The translations under genes and the position numbers were made by a program. The notes beneath the pieces are model-generated. The model ran no database searches. It was not told the origin of the DNA and saw only the letters and a list, made by a program, of their open reading frames with translations. Positions 1 to 9,061 of a stretch of DNA of 64,000 nucleotides are shown here, piece after piece. The stretch is from Hyphomicrobiales bacterium (lineage in GTDB: Bacteria; Pseudomonadota; Alphaproteobacteria; Rhizobiales; Rhizobiaceae), in contig UBTF01000010.1 of NCBI GenBank assembly GCA_900468285.1, positions 124,001 through 188,000 on the forward strand, written 5' to 3'. Each line of letters starts with the position of its first letter. Positions within the stretch are counted from its first letter, which is position 1.

Positions 1-624
1 GCGCTGATTATCGGTGTGCCCATAGGAATACTCGCTGCTGTCAAGCAGAACACATGGATTGACTACCTCTCCAACATCGTCGCCCTTTCCGGGCTGTCCA
101 TCCCGAATTTCTGGCTGGGGATCATGCTTATCCTGCTGATATCGGTGCAACTGGGATGGTTGCCCGCGTCAGGTTACGAATCGATCTTCGTTGATCCCGT
201 CAGGTCTATCCAGACCATGATCATGCCCTCATTCGTGCTGGGCAATGCGCTGGCGGCAACGTTGATGAGACATACACGCTCCGCCATGCTGTCGGTGATG
301 AAATCGGACTACATCCGCACCGCCCGCGCCAAGGGATTGTCGAACTGGCAGGTCATTTTCAGTCACTCGTTCCGCAACGCCCTTTTGCCGATCATCACGC
401 TTGCGGCGCTGTTGTTCGGCGAGCTGCTGGCAGGTGCCGTTCTGACCGAACAGATTTTTACCATTCCGGGCTTTGGCAAGCTCATCGTCGACGCCGTTTT
501 CACGCGTGATTATGCGGTGGTTCAAGGCGTCGTGCTTTGCACGGCAGTCGGCTTCATCTTGATGAACCTCTTGGCGGATGTCGTCACGGTCTTGCTCAAT
601 CCACGCATGAGGACCGCGATATGA
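1..624 (+). CDS. Peptide ABC transporter permease, DppB/GsiC type (5' end missing)
   Basis: The reading frame is open from base 1, so the start lies outside the window and about 207 C-terminal residues remain of a family normally 310-340 aa long. Several hydrophobic membrane segments are visible. The cytoplasmic EAA loop that contacts the ATPase is seen as RTARAKGLSNWQVIFSHS, followed by the family-typical stretch around GELLAGAVLTEQIF. It would form the membrane channel of a di/oligopeptide or glutathione importer with the next permease, which it overlaps by ATGA (621-624). The family call is secure; the substrate is not. Confidence 0.93.
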   Translation, partial: ALIIGVPIGILAAVKQNTWIDYLSNIVALSGLSIPNFWLGIMLILLISVQLGWLPASGYESIFVDPVRSIQTMIMPSFVLGNALAATLMRHTRSAMLSVMKSDYIRTARAKGLSNWQVIFSHSFRNALLPIITLAALLFGELLAGAVLTEQIFTIPGFGKLIVDAVFTRDYAVVQGVVLCTAVGFILMNLLADVVTVLLNPRMRTAI

Positions 625-1490
625 CAGTTGCCATCGACGTCGCCAACGTGACCAGGAAATCGGAAAATCGCGCCTGGAAGAAAATGAAGCGCAACAAGAG
701 CGCCATTGCCGGGTTGATCATCATATCCTTTTTCGTGCTGCTTGCACTTGTTGCGCCGCTTCTGCCACTTGCCGATCCCTATGCCACGAGCTGGAGCGCC
801 ATTCGAAAGGCGCCGTCCATGGCGCGCTGGATGGGTACTGACGATATTGGAAGGGATATTCTGTCGCGCATGATCTGGGGCGCGCAGGCTTCGCTGATGG
901 CGGGGGTTATTTCCGTGGCCATCGCCGTTGCAGCCGGCGTCCCGCTCGGACTTGTGTCCGGCTATTTCGGCGGCTGGATCGATCAGGTGATCTCGCGGAT
1001 CACCGAAGCATTTCTTGCTATGCCATTTCTCATCATGGCCATCGCACTCGCCGCCTTTCTGGGGCCGAGCCTTGGCAACGCCATGATCGCCATCGGTCTT
1101 TCCGCCATGCCCGTCTTCATCAGGTTGACGCGGGCCCAGGTCCTTGCCGTCAAGAGTGAGGACTATATCGAAGGGGCCCGCTCGATTGGCCTTGGCCACC
1201 ATGACATCATGCTGCGTTACATTCTGCCAAACATCGTGCCGCCCATCATCGTGCAGGCCACGCTCACCGTCGCCACAGCCATCATCGCCGAAGCCAGCCT
1301 TTCTTTCCTAGGGCTTGGACAGCAGGCACCCGCGGCCAGTTGGGGCTCGATGCTGAATGTGGCGAAGAATTACCTCTCGCAAGCGCCCTGGATGGCCATG
1401 TGGCCCGGCGCCGCAATCTTTCTCGTGGTCATTGGCTTCAACCTGCTGGGTGATGGCTTGCGCGATGCACTTGACCCCCGTGAACATTGA
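621..1490 (+). CDS. Peptide ABC transporter permease, DppC/GsiD type
   Basis: A 289-aa inner-membrane permease of the DppC family. I chose the ATG at 621, which overlaps the stop of the upstream permease, because the protein from there has normal family length; an open frame extends upstream to 537. The short cytoplasmic N-terminus (residues 1-30) precedes the first membrane segment (IAGLIIISFFVLLALVA). The EAA loop is at about residues 190-210 (EGARSIGLGHHDIMLRYI). It is the heterodimer partner of the preceding permease and is followed after 24 bp by gamma-glutamyltransferase, so the imported substrate may be a gamma-glutamyl peptide such as glutathione (inference). Confidence 0.94.
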   Translation: MTVAIDVANVTRKSENRAWKKMKRNKSAIAGLIIISFFVLLALVAPLLPLADPYATSWSAIRKAPSMARWMGTDDIGRDILSRMIWGAQASLMAGVISVAIAVAAGVPLGLVSGYFGGWIDQVISRITEAFLAMPFLIMAIALAAFLGPSLGNAMIAIGLSAMPVFIRLTRAQVLAVKSEDYIEGARSIGLGHHDIMLRYILPNIVPPIIVQATLTVATAIIAEASLSFLGLGQQAPAASWGSMLNVAKNYLSQAPWMAMWPGAAIFLVVIGFNLLGDGLRDALDPREH

Positions 1491-1514
1491 TATCTACGCA
1501 CCGAAGGAAACAAC

Positions 1515-3299
1515 ATGACTGCATTCACAACCCGCCCAGAAATCCTCGGTACGTTCGGGGTGGTCACATCCACGCACTGGATTGCCTCATCGGTTGGTAT
1601 GAGCATTCTCGAAAAAGGCGGAAATGCATTTGACGCTGCCGTCGCCACCGGTTTTGTCCTGCAGGTTCTGGAGCCGCATCTCAACGGCCCTGGCGGCGAT
1701 ATGCCTGCCGTGATCTATTCCCGCAAGAAGGACAAGGTGGAGGTCATCTGCGCGCAGGGCCCTGCACCTGCTGCGGCAACAATCGACCACTATAGGAGTG
1801 AGGGGCTGGATCTCATCCCTGGCGACGGCCTGCTTTCGACCGTCATCCCCGGCGCGTTCGATGGCTGGATGCTGATGTTGCGGGACTATGGTTCCATGAG
1901 CGTGAGGGAGGTGCTGGAGCCAGCCATTTACTATCTGGAGAATGGCCACCCGATGTTACCGCGTGTTTCTGCCTCGATTGCCGGGCTCGCGGAATTTTTC
2001 GAAAAGGAATGGCCTACATCCTATCAAACCTGGTTGCCCGGCGGGGCAGTCCCGCAACCGCTTTCCAATTTCAAGAACCCGACACTTGCTGCGACATGGA
2101 AGCGGATCGTCAACGAAGCGGAGGCAAAGAGAGACCGCGAAGCTGGCATCGAAGCGGCGCGAGACGCGTTTTATCGCGGTTTTGTCGCCGAGCAGATCGC
2201 GGATTATCTCAAAGACGCCGAGGTCATGGATGCCAGCGGCAGCCGTCACAAGGGCGTCCTCACCGCAGACGACATGGCCAACTGGCGCGCGACAATCGAA
2301 GCGCCGACGACTTACGATTATCATGGCTGGACGATTGCCAAGACCGGCCCATGGGGGCAGGGGCCGGTTCTTTTACAATCGCTGGCGCTTCTCAAGGGCA
2401 TCGATATCGCCGGAATGGATCCCGCCGGTCCCGATTTCGTGCATACGGTTGTGGAAGCAATGAAGCTCGCCTATGCGGATCGGGAGGTCTATTATGGAGA
2501 TCCGGAATTCGCGCAGGTGCCAACGGAAACCCTGCTGTCTGACGCTTACAATGACGAGCGTCGGCGTTTGATAACGTCCCATGCTTCGATGGAACTGAGG
2601 CCGGGCCTCGTTCCCGGCTTTGACAACCAGCGCGACCTGACACTTTCCATGCTCGGCTCGATGCAGGGCACCGGCGCGGTCTACGAGCCAACCATGTCCC
2701 ATTTGACAGAGAAAAGGGGCGATACCGTCCATATCGACGTCATCGACCGCGAGGGCAACATGGTTTCCGTCACGCCGTCCGGTGGCTGGTTGCAAAGCTC
2801 ACCGATCGTGCCGGGTCTGGGCTTCTGCCTCAATTCTCGTGCGCAGATGTTCTGGTTGCAGCCTGGGCTGCCCACGTCTCTGGAGCCGGGCAAACGCCCT
2901 CGCACGACGCTCACCCCGTCGCTTGCGCTTTACGAGGGACAGCCCACGCTCGCCTTTGGCACGCCGGGCGGCGACCAGCAGGACCAATGGCAGCTTTCCT
3001 TCTTCCTGCGCTATGCCCATTTCGGGCTCAATCTTCAGGAGGCCATCGATATGCCCCTGTTCCACACCTCCCATTTTCCCGGCTCTTTCTATCCGCGAAC
3101 GAGGCAGCCGGGTAATGTGATGATCGAAACCAGCATCGGCCAAGGCGTTCTGGACGAATTGCGCGGCCGAGGACACGATGTGACACCGGCAGACCCGTGG
3201 ACGGTCGGACGATTGACGGCCGCGCGGCGCGATGCTGATGGCCTTTTGCGTGCGGCCGCAACTCCCCGCCTGATGCAAGCCTATGCCGTGGGACGCTGA
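1515..3299 (+). CDS. ggt: Gamma-glutamyltransferase family protein
   Basis: A 594-aa Ntn-hydrolase of the gamma-glutamyltranspeptidase family, which cleaves or transfers the gamma-glutamyl group of glutathione and related peptides. The N-terminal part shows the family start VVTSTHWIASSVGMSIL and GGNAFDAAVATGFVLQVLEPH. The autoprocessing nucleophile is predicted to be Thr404 in GDTVHIDVIDREGNMVSVT, matching the TTH start of the small subunit in known enzymes. PGKRPRTTLTPSLAL follows near residue 460. I see no convincing signal peptide, so a cytosolic location is likelier than the periplasmic one of E. coli Ggt. It sits inside a peptide-importer operon, 2 bp before the ATPase gene, which suggests that it degrades the imported peptide. 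Confidence 0.93.
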   Translation: MTAFTTRPEILGTFGVVTSTHWIASSVGMSILEKGGNAFDAAVATGFVLQVLEPHLNGPGGDMPAVIYSRKKDKVEVICAQGPAPAAATIDHYRSEGLDLIPGDGLLSTVIPGAFDGWMLMLRDYGSMSVREVLEPAIYYLENGHPMLPRVSASIAGLAEFFEKEWPTSYQTWLPGGAVPQPLSNFKNPTLAATWKRIVNEAEAKRDREAGIEAARDAFYRGFVAEQIADYLKDAEVMDASGSRHKGVLTADDMANWRATIEAPTTYDYHGWTIAKTGPWGQGPVLLQSLALLKGIDIAGMDPAGPDFVHTVVEAMKLAYADREVYYGDPEFAQVPTETLLSDAYNDERRRLITSHASMELRPGLVPGFDNQRDLTLSMLGSMQGTGAVYEPTMSHLTEKRGDTVHIDVIDREGNMVSVTPSGGWLQSSPIVPGLGFCLNSRAQMFWLQPGLPTSLEPGKRPRTTLTPSLALYEGQPTLAFGTPGGDQQDQWQLSFFLRYAHFGLNLQEAIDMPLFHTSHFPGSFYPRTRQPGNVMIETSIGQGVLDELRGRGHDVTPADPWTVGRLTAARRDADGLLRAAATPRLMQAYAVGR

Positions 3300-3301
3300 C
3301 C

Positions 3302-5128
3302 ATGGATGACAACGCCCTTTTTGAAAAAACAGCGGTGCTTAGCGTAAAAAACCTGACCACCTCGTTTCGTGTCGATGACGAATGGAAGACGGTCGTGCGG
3401 GACCTTTCTTTCGAGGTGCGAGCCGGGGAAACGGTCGCAATCGTAGGGGAAAGCGGCTCTGGAAAGAGCGTCACTTCACTCTCGCTCATGCGCCTCCTCG
3501 ATCCGAGAAACAGCCGGATAGAAGGCTCCGTGTCCTTGAACGGGAAGGATATTCTCAGCCTTTCCGAAGGAGAAATGCGCCACGTACGGGGCAATGACGT
3601 TGCCATGATCTTCCAGGAGCCCATGACATCGCTCAACCCGGTTTTCACGATCGGGAGGCAGATTTCCGAAGTGCTTGTTCGCCACAAGGGGCTCAACACG
3701 CTTCAGGCCCGCGAAGAAACCATCCGCCTGTTGGAAAAGGTGCGAATCCCGAACGCGGCCAGCCGTTTCGACGAGTATCCCCACCAATTCTCAGGCGGAA
3801 TGCGCCAGCGCGTCATGATTGCCATGGCTCTTGCATCGCGACCGAAGCTGCTGATTGCCGACGAGCCGACAACAGCTCTGGATGTGACGATCCAGGGCCA
3901 GATCCTCGATCTCATCAAGACGCTACAGGAAGAGGAAGGCATGGCAGTCCTCTTCATTACCCATGATATGGCGGTGGTTGCCGAAATTGCGGACAGGACC
4001 ATCGTCATGTTTCGCGGCGATCAGGTTGAGACTGGGCAAACGGCTGATATATTCCATCGTGGCGCTCACCCCTACACCCGCGCGCTGCTGGCCGCTATAC
4101 CGAAACTCGGTTCGATGAAGGGACACGAGAAACCATTGCGGTTTCCATCGGTGGATATGACCACAGGTGAGGTCGGACCAAGCATAGAGGTGGACGATAC
4201 GGTTACGGGGGGCATGACGCCCATTCTTTCGGTCAAGAACCTCGTCACACGTTTTGCCATTCGCTCGGGTATGTTCGGTCGCGTCACCGGCGCTGTCCAC
4301 GCGGTAGAAAATATCAGTTTTGATCTCTTCCAGGGGGAAACCCTATCGCTTGTGGGAGAGTCCGGATGCGGCAAGTCAACGACCGGCAGGTCGATCACGC
4401 GGCTGGTCGAGCCATTGTCAGGCGATATCTCGCTTGATGGATATGACGTTCTCAAACTCGATCCATCGGGGCTTCGCGCGATGCGCCGCAGCGTGCAGAT
4501 GATCTTTCAAGACCCGTTCTCCAGCCTCAATCCCCGCATGACCGTTGGTGCGGCGGTGGCGGAACCGATGATCAAACATCGCACCGCAACCTCCGCCGAG
4601 GCGAGAAAGAATGCGGCTGACTTGCTTGAGCGTGTCGGGCTTTCGCCCGCAATGATGGACAGGTACCCCCATGAGTTCTCCGGTGGGCAGCGGCAACGCG
4701 TCGCCATTGCCAGAGCATTGGCGCTCAACCCGAAAGTCATTGTGGCAGATGAGAGTGTGTCCGCTCTGGATGTGTCGATCAAGGCTCAGGTGTGCAATCT
4801 GCTGCTGGACCTTCAGCAGCAGTTCAAGATCGCCTTCCTGTTTATCAGCCATGACATGGCGGTGGTGGAACGCGTGAGCCATCGTGTCGCTGTCATGTAT
4901 CTGGGCGAGATCGTTGAAATTGGTCCCCGAGCGGATATTTTTGCGAACCCGCAGCACCCCTATACGAGGAAGTTGATGGAGGCAGTGCCCGTGCCCGACC
5001 CAGCCCGAAGGGGCATTCGTCGCAATGCCGGGGCCGAGGAGTTGAAAAGCCCGATCAGGCCGGTGGGCTATGAAGCGCCGAGGCGAGAATATGTCGAGAT
5101 TTCGCCCGGACATCTCGTTCTGGCATGA
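3302..5128 (+). CDS. Dual ATP-binding protein of peptide/glutathione ABC importer (GsiA-like)
   Basis: A 608-aa protein with two complete ABC ATPase domains in tandem, equivalent to DppD plus DppF fused, as in GsiA. Domain 1 (about 10-260) has Walker A GESGSGKS, signature SGGMRQRVMIA and Walker B LLIADEPTTALD. Domain 2 (about 310-560) has [27 protein letters not shown] and VIVADESVSALD. Each domain is followed by the oligopeptide-transporter C-terminal HPYTR motif. The gene begins 2 bp after ggt and energises the permeases at 1-1490. No substrate-binding gene is visible downstream; it presumably lies left of the window. Confidence 0.95.
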   Translation: MDDNALFEKTAVLSVKNLTTSFRVDDEWKTVVRDLSFEVRAGETVAIVGESGSGKSVTSLSLMRLLDPRNSRIEGSVSLNGKDILSLSEGEMRHVRGNDVAMIFQEPMTSLNPVFTIGRQISEVLVRHKGLNTLQAREETIRLLEKVRIPNAASRFDEYPHQFSGGMRQRVMIAMALASRPKLLIADEPTTALDVTIQGQILDLIKTLQEEEGMAVLFITHDMAVVAEIADRTIVMFRGDQVETGQTADIFHRGAHPYTRALLAAIPKLGSMKGHEKPLRFPSVDMTTGEVGPSIEVDDTVTGGMTPILSVKNLVTRFAIRSGMFGRVTGAVHAVENISFDLFQGETLSLVGESGCGKSTTGRSITRLVEPLSGDISLDGYDVLKLDPSGLRAMRRSVQMIFQDPFSSLNPRMTVGAAVAEPMIKHRTATSAEARKNAADLLERVGLSPAMMDRYPHEFSGGQRQRVAIARALALNPKVIVADESVSALDVSIKAQVCNLLLDLQQQFKIAFLFISHDMAVVERVSHRVAVMYLGEIVEIGPRADIFANPQHPYTRKLMEAVPVPDPARRGIRRNAGAEELKSPIRPVGYEAPRREYVEISPGHLVLA

Positions 5129-5175
5129 ACATAAGGGCGCGCGCAGCGGCCGAAAAGTGCCTGTGCCTGATCCTG

Positions 5176-5210
5176 AGTGCTATGCTTAACTCATTGTTAA
5201 GTATAGCACT
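5176..5210 (+). terminator. 15-bp inverted repeat after the peptide-importer operon
   Basis: Arms AGTGCTATGCTTAAC and GTTAAGTATAGCACT enclose the 5-base loop TCATT; all positions pair, one as G-U. The repeat lies 48 bp after the ATPase stop and is followed by TAAGCTTTTAG, a poor T-tract. It could terminate the operon or be an operator for the porin downstream. Confidence 0.5.
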
Positions 5211-5364
5211 AAGCTTTTAGTCAAATTCGATCTTAATCAGATTTTTGCCTTATATTTTCATGATTCCGCGGCATAACTGTCTTCAACGAGCTGCGCCTTA
5301 AAAGGCAGTTCCACCAATGCCAATGCCCCTATCGTTAACGGGGTGGACAAGTATGGAGTTTGAA

Positions 5365-5991
5365 ATGTCCCGTGGTCTGAAATCTTTCGGAGCTGTCCTG
5401 CTCGCAACTTTCGCTGCAACGCCGGTCTTGTCTGCAGACTTGAATTCTTATGAAGCGCCGCCTGCATATAACGAGCCTGCCAGCACATCCTGGACCGGCG
5501 CTTATGTCGGCGGACATATTGGTGCGGCCATGCCAAGAGCCAACCCGTTCAAGGGTGGCAAGGGCCTGGCGATCGGCGCGCAGGCAGGTTACGATTACGA
5601 TCTCGGATCTGCTGTTGTCGGTGGCGAAGTCGAAGCATCGCATCTCGGCGACACCGAAGTTCGGGTTCCCGGTGGCCATTTGAAGGAACGCTGGCGTGCA
5701 GCCGTCAAGGCGAAAGCCGGTGTGAAGCTCGATCAGACGCTCGTCTATGGAACGGCTGGCCTCACCGCGACGAGCCTGCGTGATGCCGATGGCGTCACCG
5801 GTCCTGACAGCACCAAGGGTGGCTACCTCTTGGGTGCAGGCGCTGAGCACCGCTTTACGCAACAGATTTCCGGCAAGGTCGAATATAACTATGTCTCGAC
5901 CAATGATGTGCGCACATTCGCCAATGGAAGCGCATCCCATACGGATCTGAGCGATCACGTCGTCAAGGGCGGTGTCAACTATCGCTTCTAA
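5365..5991 (+). CDS. Outer membrane beta-barrel protein, Omp25/31 family
   Basis: A 208-aa outer membrane protein. The start at 5365 is preferred over the in-frame ATG at 5353 because GGAG stands 6-7 bases before it. A signal peptide is clear (MSRGLKSFGAVLLATFAATPVLSA, then DLNSYEAPPAYN). The mature protein shows WTGAYVGGHIGAA and GAQAGYDYDLGSAVVGGEVE, the repeats of the Brucella/Rhizobium Omp25/Omp31 family, and ends in an aromatic residue (GGVNYRF), as beta-barrel substrates of the Bam complex do. It is a single-gene unit between two hairpins. Its role is probably structural, anchoring the outer membrane (family knowledge). Confidence 0.9.
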   Translation: MSRGLKSFGAVLLATFAATPVLSADLNSYEAPPAYNEPASTSWTGAYVGGHIGAAMPRANPFKGGKGLAIGAQAGYDYDLGSAVVGGEVEASHLGDTEVRVPGGHLKERWRAAVKAKAGVKLDQTLVYGTAGLTATSLRDADGVTGPDSTKGGYLLGAGAEHRFTQQISGKVEYNYVSTNDVRTFANGSASHTDLSDHVVKGGVNYRF

Positions 5992-6029
5992 GCGACTGTG
6001 GTCACTCTCTGCATAATCATGCAACTGAG

Positions 6030-6050
6030 CAGCGCGCCCTTGGCGCGCTG
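6030..6050 (+). terminator. Intrinsic terminator of the porin gene
   Basis: A GC-rich stem, CAGCGCGCC and GGCGCGCTG, with a 3-base loop is followed by TTGGCTTTTC. It starts 39 bp after the porin stop codon and is well placed to end that transcript. Confidence 0.75.
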
Positions 6051-6186
6051 TTGGCTTTTCAGGGCGCAGTTTTATCGGATTCTGTCGAACGATCACCAAA
6101 CAGGGCGTTTCTATCCGCGAAGATGACGCGATGTGGAACGTTGATCGCCTAGCCCCGTTTGCTCTCCACAAAACAGGAGAAAACGT

Positions 6187-6669
6187 ATGGCCAATAACGA
6201 CGATGACATCACCAAGGTTTGGGAACTCGCACATAAGATCGGGTTCTGCATGTTGACGACAAGCACGGGAGAGGATCTGCGCGCACGGCCCATGTCCGCC
6301 TATTCCGAGCAACTGGAAAACGCCTTCTATTTTCTGACGGATGTGGCTAGCCACAAAGACGAGGAAATTGCCCGTCATCCAAACGTCTGCCTGGCCTTTG
6401 CGGATTCCAAGGGGCAGAAATACGTCTCGATCTCAGGGGCTGCAGAAGTCCAGAACGATCGTGAAAAGATCAAGGAATTGTGGGCAACCCCCGCAAAGGC
6501 GTGGTGGGACGACGCGGATGACCCATCAATCAGGATCCTTAAAGTAACTCCGACCTTTGCGGAATATTGGGACAGCCCAGGCACCGTGATCAGCTACATC
6601 AAGATGGCTGCTGCCGCAGTCAGCAATACGCGGCCAGATATGGGCGAAAATGCCAAAGTAGATATGTAA
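6187..6669 (+). CDS. Pyridoxamine 5'-phosphate oxidase-like protein (general stress protein 26 family)
   Basis: A 160-aa split-barrel protein of the PNPOx-like superfamily, close to general stress protein 26 and blue-light-induced proteins. AGGAGA stands ahead of the ATG. Typical elements are KIGFCMLTTSTGEDLRARPM near residues 16-35 (flavin-binding strand), FYFLTDVASHKDEEIARHPN near 48-68, and the C-terminal VTPTFAEYWDSPG. These proteins bind FMN or FAD, and the true substrate is usually unknown. It stands alone between the porin and a convergent chemotaxis receptor. A stress role is an inference from the family. Confidence 0.88.
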   Translation: MANNDDDITKVWELAHKIGFCMLTTSTGEDLRARPMSAYSEQLENAFYFLTDVASHKDEEIARHPNVCLAFADSKGQKYVSISGAAEVQNDREKIKELWATPAKAWWDDADDPSIRILKVTPTFAEYWDSPGTVISYIKMAAAAVSNTRPDMGENAKVDM

Positions 6670-6676
6670 AGAAAAA

Positions 6677-6696
6677 GCGGCCAGTTATCTGGCCGC
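6677..6696 (-). terminator. Intrinsic terminator on the minus strand for the chemotaxis receptor
   Basis: Perfect 8-bp stem GCGGCCAG/CTGGCCGC with loop TTAT. Read on the minus strand it is followed directly by TTTTT, so it serves the leftward receptor gene. On the plus strand it lies 7 bp after the PNPOx-like gene but lacks a T-run there. Confidence 0.75.
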
Positions 6697-6726
6697 AACT
6701 TCCCGCATTTATGACAGTAACAAAAG

Positions 6727-6748
6727 CCAAGCCGCCTAGGCGGCTTGG
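6727..6748 (-). terminator. Second hairpin overlapping the receptor stop codon
   Basis: Perfect palindrome CCAAGCCGCC-TA-GGCGGCTTGG that contains the last codons and stop of the leftward receptor gene. On the minus strand CTTTTG follows. It is probably part of the same 3' end as the hairpin at 6677. Confidence 0.45.
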
Positions 6749-8682
6749 GCGTTACCCTTGTAATAATGGGACGAAATCCCGCTGCGATCGAGTTTGAAGC
6801 GTGAGATGAGACGTGCAAGCGTGTTCACTTCATCGTCAAGGCGGTTTGTCCCGGCAGTGGATTCCTCCACCATCGCGGCATTCTGCTGCGTGACCTGATC
6901 CATCTGGTTTACAGCGCTGTTGACTTCCGCAAGGCCAGTGGACTGTTCCTTCGACGCCGTCGCGATTGAGTGGACAAGGTCGTTTATCTTCATGACGTGA
7001 CTTTCGATCATCGACAGAGCCTCACCTGTGGCCGTCACAAGTCTCACGCCTGATTGAACTTCTTCGCCTGAGCGATGAATGAGATTCTTGATATCCTTCG
7101 CCGCACCGGCAGACCGTTGGGCCAGCTCACGAACCTCCTGTGCGACGACAGCAAATCCCTTGCCGGCTTCGCCAGCACGGGCGGCCTCGACGCCTGCATT
7201 CAGTGCGAGAAGGTTCGTCTGAAAGGCGATTTCATCGATGACATTGATAATCTGCCCGATTTCAGCGGAAGCGCTTTCAATCTTCCCCATGGCAGAAACG
7301 GCATCCCGGACAACGGCACTGGACTGTTCAGTGCTGCGCCGGGCCTCATCGACCATCTGGCTGGCTTCGTGAGAGCGATCCGTTGAGCTTTTTACCGCAG
7401 AGGTGATTTCTTCGAGAGCCGCTGACGTCTCTTCGAGTGAAGCGGCCTGCTGCTCAGTACGTCGTGAAAGATCGTCTGAAGCGGCGCGTAGCTCGCCGGT
7501 CCCGCCGCTGATGGTGTCAATGGAGAATTTGATCTCTCCAAGAACGGATTTCAAACCCGACATCGTTGAATTGACGTTCTGCTGCAGCTCGTAAAAAACG
7601 CCCTGGAAATTGCCACGCATTTCCTCTGTCAGGTCGCCCTCGGCCAGTGCCGCTACGACGCGCCGCGTTTCTGCCACACCCCTGTCCACCGAGGTCACAA
7701 GCTCGTTGACGCTTTTTGCGAAGCGGTTGAGGTCGGGGTTGGCATAATCCTTCTCAATCCGTCGGGTGAAGTCACCTGCAACCGCTGCCGCAACGACAAC
7801 GCCAATGCTGGACTGAAGATCTGCACTTTTTGCCTGCAAAGCTGCTTCCTGTGCATTGAGGTCACGGACCTTGATGCCGTTTTGTTTGAAGACCTCGACC
7901 GCGCGCGCCATTTCGCCGATTTCATCCTCCCGATTTGAAAGCGGTATGTTACTTTCAAGATCACCTTCGGCGAGCTTTGCCATACTGCGTGTGAGGTTGC
8001 CGATCGGTTGCGCGATGGCTTTCGCGCCAAAAAACGCCGAACCACCCAGAACGACAATGACGAGGGCGCCCATGCCCAAACCTATCTGGAGCGCAAGCGC
8101 CTGCGCTTTGTCCATATCGACGACCGCGGCATCTGCTCTCTTTTTCGTGGCGTCGACACTTTCGTCCAGCAGACCGCTCATCTTTTCCGCTATGCCGTTC
8201 ATTTCGGCTGCATCACTGCGCTCGGATGGCATTGGGGAAACATCAGGAGTAGGACGACCCAATCTCGTCGTGATCGCTTGCGAAAGACTTGCAAACTTTG
8301 TCATCCAGCTTTGATTAAGCTCCAATATCTTTTTTGTGCGCTCCACATTCGCCGGCAATGACATGTGGCTGAGCGCTGAATTGAGGTATTTTACCGCTGA
8401 AGAATGGCGTTTGCTGACGAAGTCTTTGAAATTTGCCGCTTCCTCTGCCGTTTGTGCAAGTCGAAGTTCGGACATTCCTGCGATCATGCCACGGATCGAT
8501 GCTTTCGCATCCACGAGATCGCGCGAGATTGTCAGTTGCGTCCGCCCGAAATCTGAGCTTCGACTAACCGACGAGCCGCCCAGCCATATTGCGCCGAGCA
8601 TCCCAATCACCATAAGGATGCCAATCGCGGACATAGCGGAGAGTTTGGAACTAATACGTTTCAGTGAAATCGGATTGGGCAT
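6736..8682 (-). CDS. Methyl-accepting chemotaxis protein
   Basis: A 648-aa transmembrane chemoreceptor that passes ligand signals to CheA/CheW. GGAGGAACAGTAC precedes the ATG. It has an N-terminal membrane segment (residues 16-36), a periplasmic helical sensor region (about 37-190) and a second membrane segment (about 193-213). A first HAMP domain follows, and a second HAMP-like segment lies near residues 300-350. The signalling domain carries the invariant hairpin tip [20 protein letters not shown]. There is no C-terminal NWETF-type pentapeptide for CheR docking. Architecture and length match the second receptor at 27464. The ligand cannot be read from the sequence. Confidence 0.95.
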   Translation of the reverse strand: MPNPISLKRISSKLSAMSAIGILMVIGMLGAIWLGGSSVSRSSDFGRTQLTISRDLVDAKASIRGMIAGMSELRLAQTAEEAANFKDFVSKRHSSAVKYLNSALSHMSLPANVERTKKILELNQSWMTKFASLSQAITTRLGRPTPDVSPMPSERSDAAEMNGIAEKMSGLLDESVDATKKRADAAVVDMDKAQALALQIGLGMGALVIVVLGGSAFFGAKAIAQPIGNLTRSMAKLAEGDLESNIPLSNREDEIGEMARAVEVFKQNGIKVRDLNAQEAALQAKSADLQSSIGVVVAAAVAGDFTRRIEKDYANPDLNRFAKSVNELVTSVDRGVAETRRVVAALAEGDLTEEMRGNFQGVFYELQQNVNSTMSGLKSVLGEIKFSIDTISGGTGELRAASDDLSRRTEQQAASLEETSAALEEITSAVKSSTDRSHEASQMVDEARRSTEQSSAVVRDAVSAMGKIESASAEIGQIINVIDEIAFQTNLLALNAGVEAARAGEAGKGFAVVAQEVRELAQRSAGAAKDIKNLIHRSGEEVQSGVRLVTATGEALSMIESHVMKINDLVHSIATASKEQSTGLAEVNSAVNQMDQVTQQNAAMVEESTAGTNRLDDEVNTLARLISRFKLDRSGISSHYYKGNAQAA

Positions 8683-9061
8683 GTACTGTTCCTCCGGCGG
8701 AGACGTCAGCTTTCATGCCGCCGTTATCCAGCTCTCTGAAATAGAATTCATTCTATTCGCTGAATTGTCGGCGCCGACGGACACGCAGTCGCCATGCACC
8801 TTCCAGTTGCTGAAATATATTAAAGGATGGCTTAAAGAAATGTTACAGTTTTATGACAAGACAAGGTATTTCCTTGTTTGTGTTCCGCATGCTATTCTAA
8901 TACGGCCTTCAATCTGAACTGTTAGGTAAGAGAACTGTTTTCTTTAATAATAACATGATTATGAATATGGTATTTTCCCGATTTTTGTAGCGATATTCAC
9001 ATCAACATATTGTTAAATATGACGGCATCCTTATTTTCTCAGGAAACTATACTGGGATGTT
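8683..9061. other. AT-rich intergenic stretch without a gene
   Basis: 379 bp between the receptor start and the 3' end of the hypothetical gene on the same strand. No ORF with a ribosome-binding site was found. It holds the receptor promoter region and the palindrome at 8740-8757, and is otherwise low in GC with short A/T runs. Confidence 0.7.
8740..8757. promoter_or_regulatory. Operator-like palindrome upstream of the chemotaxis receptor
   Basis: AATAGAAT-TC-ATTCTATT, a perfect 8-bp inverted repeat 58 bp upstream of the leftward receptor ATG. The position suits a regulator site, but no regulator is identified. Confidence 0.35.

Noticed and set aside
5335..6378. A 347-codon open frame on the minus strand across the porin and the intergenic region
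   Set aside because: It runs through the porin coding sequence, its terminator and the start of the PNPOx-like gene, and has no recognisable domain.
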